A stretch of 6,267 nucleotides of DNA from JADKCL01 sp046050405 (GTDB lineage: Bacteria; Bacteroidota; Bacteroidia; J057; JADKCL01): positions 1 to 6,267 of the forward strand of contig JBJOPY010000036.1 of the NCBI GenBank assembly GCA_046050405.1, given 5' to 3'. Position 1 is the first letter of the stretch. Each line of letters begins with the position of its first letter. A program made the position numbers and the translations under genes. Under the pieces are notes generated by a model, which did no database searches, had not been told where the DNA came from, and saw only the letters and a list, made by a program, of their open reading frames with translations. Below are positions 1 through 3,920 of the stretch, one piece after another.

Positions 1-1481
1 ATGGTTCCCCCATTCCCGTATCCCTGCTGTGCAAGGCTTTGCTCGAGACTGTGGTCGTCCAAGTCGCTAAACTTACCATACTTCTTAAGGAATTGAAGTT
101 TGACATCCCCCACCGGGCCGCTCCGTTGCTTGGCGATGATGACCTCGCAGACATTGGAGGTGGAGCCGCCATCTTCATAGGTGGTAAGGCCATAGTATTC
201 TGGCCGGTAAAGGAACATCACCATGTCGGCATCCTGCTCGATGGAGCCAGACTCCCTCAGGTCGCTCAGCATAGGTTTCTTGTCACCGCCACGGGTTTCC
301 ACGGCACGGCTGAGCTGTGAAAGTGCAATGATCGGGATGCTGAGTTCCTTGGCGAGTTCCTTCAAGGACCGTGAGATGCCCGCGATTTCCTGCTCTCGGT
401 TCCCTCCCCCCTTGACAGTGCCGGTCATGAGCTGCAGATAGTCGATGATGATCATGCCGATGTTTTTCTCAGCCTTGAGTCGGCGGCCCTTGGCACGCAG
501 GTCCATGATGGACAGTGCCGGGGTATCATCTATGTACAAAGGGGCTTTGCTCAGCGCGCCGATACGATTCGTGAGTTGCTCCCATTCATATCGTTCCAGG
601 CGACCCGTACGGACTTTCTGGGCATCGACTTCTGCCTCGGAGCAGAGGAGGCGTTGAACGAGCTGGCTTGCATCCATCTCGAGGGAGAAAAAGGCCGTCG
701 GTACCCCGAACCTGACCGCTGCATTGCGTGCCATCGTAAGGGTGAACGCCGTCTTGCCCATCGCGGGCCTGGCGGCAATGATCACGAGGTCCGCAGGATG
801 GAAACCAGAGGTCATTTGATCCAGCAAGCTGAATCCGGAAGCGACACCTGTGACGCCACCTTCAGTCCCCTGAACAGCTTCAAGCCGCTTGAGGGTGGAG
901 ACCACCAGGTCTCCCATCGCCATGTAGTTCCGGCGAAGGTTGGTTTCGGAGAGCGAAAAGAGATCCTGCTCGGTGCGGTCCAGCAAGTCAAACACATCCG
1001 TCGTCTCGTCAAATGCCGCATTGACCACACCGTCCCCGATCTTGATGAGTTCTCGCATGAGGTACTTCTGCGCGATCACCCGTGCATGGTATTCGATATT
1101 GGCAGCCGAGGCGACCTTGCTCGTGAGCTCGGTCAGGTAATAGACACCACCCGCAGCCTCCAGCATGCCGGTATTGCTGAGGTGGTTCTTGACCGTGAGC
1201 AGGTCGATCGGTTCGGAGTTCTGGAAGAGTTTGTTGACCGATTCATAGATCAGCTCATGGCCTTCCTTATAGAACATCTCCGGCCGCAAGACATCCACGA
1301 TCTTGTTCAGGGCATCTTTTTCCAGCAGCAAAGCACCGATAACAGCCTGCTCCATCTCCAGCGCCTGCGGAGGAATACGGCCACTCCGTAGCGAATGGGG
1401 TACTGCATTCTTGTTTTTGCGGGACAAAAACTCTGCTGAGGACGCAAAATGCACGCCTTCCGGTGAATATTGATCACTCAT
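1..1481 (-). CDS. dnaB: Replicative DNA helicase DnaB, 3' end cut by the window edge
   Basis: This encodes the hexameric replicative helicase, which unwinds DNA at the fork using ATP and works with primase. The minus-strand frame is open from ATG 1481-1479 to the left edge, giving 493 residues without a stop. Residues about 35-140 are the DnaB N-terminal domain (GRIPPQALEMEQAVIGALLL near its start). The RecA-like motor has a Walker A motif ARPAMGKT at residues 237-244 (K243), a catalytic glutamate E268 in FFSLEM, and a Walker B/H3 motif IIIDYLQLM with D347. It also has the C-terminal K451-Q452-R453 (AKQRSGPVG), where the family carries its arginine finger. All key residues are intact and there is no intein. 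The sequence then runs KYGKFSDLDDH into a Q/G-rich tail. Family length suggests only a short tail is missing. The start is the first ATG of the conserved frame, with a weak AGG six bases upstream. The first 30 or so residues are not conserved in the family as I know it. Confidence 0.97.
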   Translation of the reverse strand, partial: MSDQYSPEGVHFASSAEFLSRKNKNAVPHSLRSGRIPPQALEMEQAVIGALLLEKDALNKIVDVLRPEMFYKEGHELIYESVNKLFQNSEPIDLLTVKNHLSNTGMLEAAGGVYYLTELTSKVASAANIEYHARVIAQKYLMRELIKIGDGVVNAAFDETTDVFDLLDRTEQDLFSLSETNLRRNYMAMGDLVVSTLKRLEAVQGTEGGVTGVASGFSLLDQMTSGFHPADLVIIAARPAMGKTAFTLTMARNAAVRFGVPTAFFSLEMDASQLVQRLLCSEAEVDAQKVRTGRLERYEWEQLTNRIGALSKAPLYIDDTPALSIMDLRAKGRRLKAEKNIGMIIIDYLQLMTGTVKGGGNREQEIAGISRSLKELAKELSIPIIALSQLSRAVETRGGDKKPMLSDLRESGSIEQDADMVMFLYRPEYYGLTTYEDGGSTSNVCEVIIAKQRSGPVGDVKLQFLKKYGKFSDLDDHSLEQSLAQQGYGNGGT

Positions 1482-1500
1482 AAGAAACCTGTAGTCTTTT

Positions 1501-1518
1501 GGGTACGTGGACATACCC
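1501..1518 (-). repeat. Inverted repeat in the presumed dnaB leader
   Basis: GGGTA at 1501-1505 pairs with TACCC at 1514-1518. Two further pairs lie inside it (GT 1507-1508 with AC 1511-1512) after one C/A mismatch. If dnaB transcription starts near 1518-1519, as the -7 element at 1525-1532 would predict, this hairpin would sit at the very 5' end of the mRNA. It could protect the end or be a protein-binding site. The arms are seen directly; the role is inferred. Confidence 0.4.
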
Positions 1519-1524
1519 CTTTTA

Positions 1525-1532
1525 CAAAGTTA
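1525..1532 (-). promoter_or_regulatory. Candidate dnaB promoter, -7 element TAACTTTG
   Basis: Read on the minus strand, this is TAACTTTG, a perfect match to the Bacteroidota -7 consensus TAnnTTTG recognised by the primary sigma factor. It lies 43 bases upstream of the dnaB ATG, giving a leader of about 37 bases. I see no good -33 TTTG at the expected 19-21 base spacing; the nearest TTG is 26 bases away. The element is half of a perfect palindrome, so control by a dimeric regulator is possible. Confidence 0.45.
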
Positions 1533-1543
1533 GAGATAACTTT
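1526..1543. repeat. Perfect 7-base palindrome AAAGTTA-gaga-TAACTTT
   Basis: Half-sites 1526-1532 and 1537-1543 are exact reverse complements separated by GAGA. Followed by one more base on each side, the halves read TAACTTTG on the minus strand and TAACTTTC on the plus strand, so each resembles a -7 promoter element and the two point outward. The symmetry suits either a divergent promoter pair or an operator for a dimeric repressor controlling dnaB. The palindrome is observed; the function is inferred. Confidence 0.45.
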
Positions 1544-1550
1544 CGATTTC

Positions 1551-1654
1551 ATTGCACACAATTGGTGGAGTTCCCTGGCATTTACCCGCTGCTGCACCGG
1601 AGAGGTATTTCGGCCAGGTTTCCCACATTGGTGGGTAAACTGGCCTGCTTTTTT
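1551..1654 (+). ncRNA. Candidate small RNA with its own terminator
   Basis: A plus-strand transcript starting a few bases after the -7-like TAACTTTC at 1537-1544 would run about 104 bases and end at a strong stem-loop with six T residues. No ORF of recognisable type lies in it, and no plus-strand gene precedes the terminator. Two alternative pairings exist inside. TTTACCC 1581-1587 is complementary to GGGTAAA 1633-1639. GTGG 1565-1568 and CCTGG 1574-1578 are complementary to CCAC 1623-1626 and CCAGG 1614-1618. Both compete with the terminator stem. It does not match SRP RNA as I know it; 6S RNA cannot be excluded, but the length is short for it. The 5' end is a guess and no -33 element is visible. 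Confidence 0.3.
1612..1654 (+). terminator. Rho-independent-type terminator on the plus strand
   Basis: A 15-base left arm (1612-1626, starting GGCCAGG) pairs with 1631-1645 (ending CTGGCC) at 13 of 15 positions around a four-base ATTG loop. TGC and then a run of six T (1649-1654) follow. The T-run lies only on the plus-strand exit side; on the minus strand the hairpin is followed by GAAATACC, so termination would act on rightward transcripts. No gene upstream on this strand explains it, since dnaB runs the other way. Confidence 0.65.
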
Positions 1655-1670
1655 GGGATTTGAAGTGTTT

Positions 1671-1691
1671 GTCGCACTCAATGTGTGCGGC
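1671..1691. repeat. Imperfect hairpin of unknown role
   Basis: GTCGCAC at 1671-1677 pairs with GTGCGGC at 1685-1691, seven pairs including one G-T wobble, around a seven-base loop. It has no T-run on either side, so it is unlikely to be a terminator. It would lie in the leader of a longer dnaB transcript if the -7-like element at 1700-1707 is active. Confidence 0.25.
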
Positions 1692-1699
1692 GATGTGAA

Positions 1700-1707
1700 C
1701 AAATATA
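1700..1707 (-). promoter_or_regulatory. Second -7-like element TATATTTG facing dnaB
   Basis: On the minus strand this reads TATATTTG, a perfect match to TAnnTTTG. A transcript from it would reach dnaB with a leader of about 210 bases containing both hairpins in antisense orientation. At the expected spacing the -33 position reads TTCC rather than TTTG. The match may be chance in AT-rich sequence. Confidence 0.2.
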
Positions 1708-1761
1708 TTCTTCGAAACAAACTTTTGGAATGACCCATCCCTTGCTGTTTAGGGCAGGATT

Positions 1762-2028
1762 TCAAGCGTGAGGTTCGGTCATTTCGGGAGCCAGGCTGAG
1801 GGAGGGCGATTGAATTCCAAGGGAGGCGATCAGCTCATCGTTGCGGAATGAATCACCGCTGAAGTACAAGGTGTCGATGGGAGGGTGGCGGAGGTGAGTT
1901 CCACTAGTACTGTAGTACGGCCGCAGCCAGGAGAACCACATCGGGTATGTGAGACCTCCTAAGCGATCACCCTGTACCCCGCCAAAAATGCTTGGCTTAC
2001 ATCCGAGCATCCTAATCTTCGAAGGCAT
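1762..2028 (-). CDS. Weak hypothetical ORF, possible gene remnant
   Basis: This 88-residue frame starts at ATG 2028 and stops at TGA 1764-1762. I do not recognise the product. By hand count about 55 of 88 codons end in G or C. The second half (for example IDTLYFSGDSFRNDELIASL) uses codons like those of the flanking genes, while the first 25 codons look less coding. There is no signal peptide or membrane segment. An AGGA sits only about two bases before the ATG, too close for a good ribosome-binding site. It could be a small gene upstream of dnaB on the same strand, the 3' remnant of a decayed gene, or chance. The opposite strand offers no better frame. Confidence 0.25.
   Translation of the reverse strand: MPSKIRMLGCKPSIFGGVQGDRLGGLTYPMWFSWLRPYYSTSGTHLRHPPIDTLYFSGDSFRNDELIASLGIQSPSLSLAPEMTEPHA
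1907..1918. repeat. Short palindrome GTACT-GT-AGTAC
   Basis: Two exact five-base arms (1907-1911 and 1914-1918) are separated by two bases. It lies inside the weak minus-strand ORF at 1762-2028 and has no neighbouring T-run. Such a short palindrome can arise by chance. Confidence 0.2.
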
Positions 2029-2119
2029 CGTCCTGATCGCAGTTCCCTCTGGGCGCTAAGCTGACCCAAGCTCAAGAGTATCGGGATTCGCGTTAAGGAT
2101 TTGCTTTTTTTCCGAAGGT

Positions 2120-2151
2120 TTTCATAAAGTCCAGATAGTCTCTTAAATTTG
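2120..2151 (+). promoter_or_regulatory. Bacteroidota-type promoter of the lipoprotein gene
   Basis: The -7 element TAAATTTG (2144-2151) fits TAnnTTTG perfectly. The -33 element TTTC (2120-2123) differs from TTTG at one base, and the 20-base spacer is within the usual 19-21. Transcription would begin near 2158, leaving a leader of about 38 AT-rich bases without a Shine-Dalgarno sequence, which is common in this phylum. It probably also drives the downstream OmpA-family gene in part. Confidence 0.6.
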
Positions 2152-2195
2152 CCACTATCTTTAAAAAGTGAATACCAAAAGTAAAATTTCATTGT

Positions 2196-3866
2196 ATGAT
2201 CAGTAAAGTACGTAATGATGTTTTCGGGGCGTCCTGGGTGATTGCTTGCCTGGGTTGTGCGCTATTTGGTTTGCTTTCCTTACAATCCTGCAAGAAAGAG
2301 TACTTCGAGCAGGATCGGATCAAGGACGCCACTTGGAACCCCGAACTGGCAGTGCCTTTGATCCAATCGAAGATCACTATTCCAGAAGTACTCAGCAGGC
2401 TTGGCCAGCAGGAAATCATCGTGATCGACACGACGGGTATTCTGGCCCTCAAGTACAGGAGCAATATTTTCTCGGTCTCTGCGGATTCATTGATCGTTTT
2501 TCAGGATCAGGTGAATACGCAGTCGTATAGCCTTCTGCCCACAGACGAAACCACCCTGAGCGGTGGAGGGACGGTCACTGTGCCTACCCAGAGCTTCAAC
2601 ATGGGCTTCGATGTCTCTAACCTGGGCACGAATCCTGAACTGTCCAGCATTGAATTCCAGGGAGGAGACTTGATTCTGGACGTTTCGAAGCAGTTTACAT
2701 ATCCGACCACCGTGCAAATTCAGATTCCGGGATTGACAATGGGAGGGGTAGGGTTCACCCAGACAATCAACGGTGCCAGCCAAATGACGATTCCCTTGGC
2801 AGGAAGGATCCTTAACTTCACGGCAGTCAACCAAATCCCTGTCACTGTCGATTTGTCCATCCAAGGCTCCAGCGGAAGTGGCACCGCCGGCCAATCGATT
2901 ACATTCACGACCTCCATCACAGGGATGAAGTTCAGGACCATCGTGGGTGACTTGAAGCAGCAGCCCATACCATCCTACGCTGGAGTCGTTGCGATCAAAT
3001 TTTTTGAGAACGACATTAGCAACTCTGGGGTTGTCCGTTGGGCGGATCCACGGGTGAAGGCGATCTTCACCAATGGATCGGGCGCGGATCTTCAGCTGAA
3101 CGTTTCCCACTTGGATTTCTACAGCAGCTCGACAAGGTTGGCTTTGACGAGCTCCTTGTCACCGCCGAATCAGCCGACGCTGCTTCATGATGCTACCCCG
3201 GGAGTTTCGAAAGCCACCGCCTTTGACATTAACCGTACCAATTCCAATCTCATTGATGTAGCCGACAAACGTCCAACGAGCCTGGACTACGAATTTTCTG
3301 CGATGATGAATCCAGGATCCGGACCCAATGTGAACTGGTTGCGCGACACGAGCCGTCTGCGTCTCGATATGGAGGTCTTCCTTCCATTTGACGGAACCGC
3401 AAAAGATTTCCGGAGGTCGGATACCACAGCGGTCGATATCTTCCCTTTGAACGGTGACATTGAGGAAATCGAATCTGTCACCATCCGCATGACGATGGAC
3501 AATGGCTTCCCCGCAGATGCCTTTGGGCAGGTTTATTTTTATGATTCGACGCTTAGTCCCACCAATCCCGGTGTTTTGATCGACTCTCTGTTCGAGGGCG
3601 GACGGGTTCCATTGTTTCAATCCCCCGTGGTACCCGGTTATCCCAATCACGTGGATCAAACCCAGAAGAAGCGCACTGTCGTGGACATCGTAATCGACCG
3701 TACGAAGCTGAAAAAGCTTGAGGCCCAGGGCTTCCGCAAACTGGTGGCGAGGGGTTGGGTGGACACCTACCAAATGGGGCTTTACAATGTCCAAGTATTT
3801 TCCGATTACACCATCGACTTGTATCTGGGGATGATGGTGAAGGCGAAGGTGAAAGTTGCCTTTTGA
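2196..3866 (+). CDS. Uncharacterised beta-rich lipoprotein (556 aa)
   Basis: I do not recognise a named domain. The first 31 residues form a lipoprotein signal peptide: basic residues K4 and R6, a hydrophobic core around VIACLGCALFGLLSL, and a lipobox LQSC with C32 as the lipidated cysteine. KKE follows. The mature part opens with DATWNPELAVPLIQSKI, a start I associate with uncharacterised Bacteroidota envelope lipoproteins. The rest is rich in S, T, G and alternating hydrophobic residues, suggesting beta-sandwich folds, and it ends in the strand-like LYLGMMVKAKVKVAF. There are no cysteines after C32 and no catalytic motif that I can see. The start ATG 2196 gives a correctly placed signal peptide. 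The OmpA-family gene begins 54 bases downstream on the same strand, so the two may be co-transcribed and work together at the outer membrane. Binding or assembly functions are possible, but nothing in the sequence selects one. Confidence 0.9.
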   Translation: MISKVRNDVFGASWVIACLGCALFGLLSLQSCKKEYFEQDRIKDATWNPELAVPLIQSKITIPEVLSRLGQQEIIVIDTTGILALKYRSNIFSVSADSLIVFQDQVNTQSYSLLPTDETTLSGGGTVTVPTQSFNMGFDVSNLGTNPELSSIEFQGGDLILDVSKQFTYPTTVQIQIPGLTMGGVGFTQTINGASQMTIPLAGRILNFTAVNQIPVTVDLSIQGSSGSGTAGQSITFTTSITGMKFRTIVGDLKQQPIPSYAGVVAIKFFENDISNSGVVRWADPRVKAIFTNGSGADLQLNVSHLDFYSSSTRLALTSSLSPPNQPTLLHDATPGVSKATAFDINRTNSNLIDVADKRPTSLDYEFSAMMNPGSGPNVNWLRDTSRLRLDMEVFLPFDGTAKDFRRSDTTAVDIFPLNGDIEEIESVTIRMTMDNGFPADAFGQVYFYDSTLSPTNPGVLIDSLFEGGRVPLFQSPVVPGYPNHVDQTQKKRTVVDIVIDRTKLKKLEAQGFRKLVARGWVDTYQMGLYNVQVFSDYTIDLYLGMMVKAKVKVAF

Positions 3867-3894
3867 CCCTGCAATGGTTTTATGTTTAATTTTT
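3862..3894 (+). promoter_or_regulatory. Possible secondary promoter before the OmpA-family gene
   Basis: TTTG at 3862-3865 overlaps the lipoprotein stop codon. It is followed after 21 bases by TAATTTTT (3887-3894), seven of eight matches to TAnnTTTG. An overlapping alternative is TATGTTTA at 3881-3888. Transcription would start about 20 bases before the next ATG. No terminator hairpin lies in this 54-base gap, so read-through from the upstream promoter is equally plausible. Confidence 0.3.
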
Positions 3895-3920
3895 TTGGTA
3901 AAACTTGAATACTGAGAGAG

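Larger units (their letters stand above)
1482..2195. other. Divergent intergenic region between dnaB and the lipoprotein gene
   Basis: These 714 bases contain no confidently coding gene. From left to right they hold the presumed dnaB leader with a hairpin, an 18-base palindrome with -7-like elements on both strands, and a stem-loop with a T-run on the plus strand. These are followed by an imperfect hairpin, a second -7-like element pointing at dnaB, a weak minus-strand ORF, and an AT-rich promoter segment before the plus-strand lipoprotein gene. I searched by eye for tRNA arms and the SRP RNA GGAAGGAAGCAG motif and found neither. The region is long for a bacterial divergent spacer. Confidence 0.8.

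Noticed and set aside
576..1391. A 271-residue open frame on the plus strand
   Set aside because: It is antisense to dnaB, whose minus-strand frame shows every helicase motif. The product has no recognisable feature.
1551..1654. Possible signal recognition particle RNA
   Set aside because: The conserved GGAAGGAAGCAG loop region is absent on both strands, although CACCGGAGAGG superficially recalls it.
1470..1733. An 87-residue plus-strand open frame next to dnaB
   Set aside because: It overlaps the dnaB start, covers the stem-loop and palindromes, and has no ribosome-binding site; the composition is unlike a real protein.
1809..1826. ATTGAATTCCAAGGGAGG resembles ATTGAATTCCAGGGAGG near 2649-2665
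   Set aside because: This is a single similarity with a one-base gap. The second copy lies in the lipoprotein coding sequence and encodes ordinary residues (EFQGG), so chance is likely.
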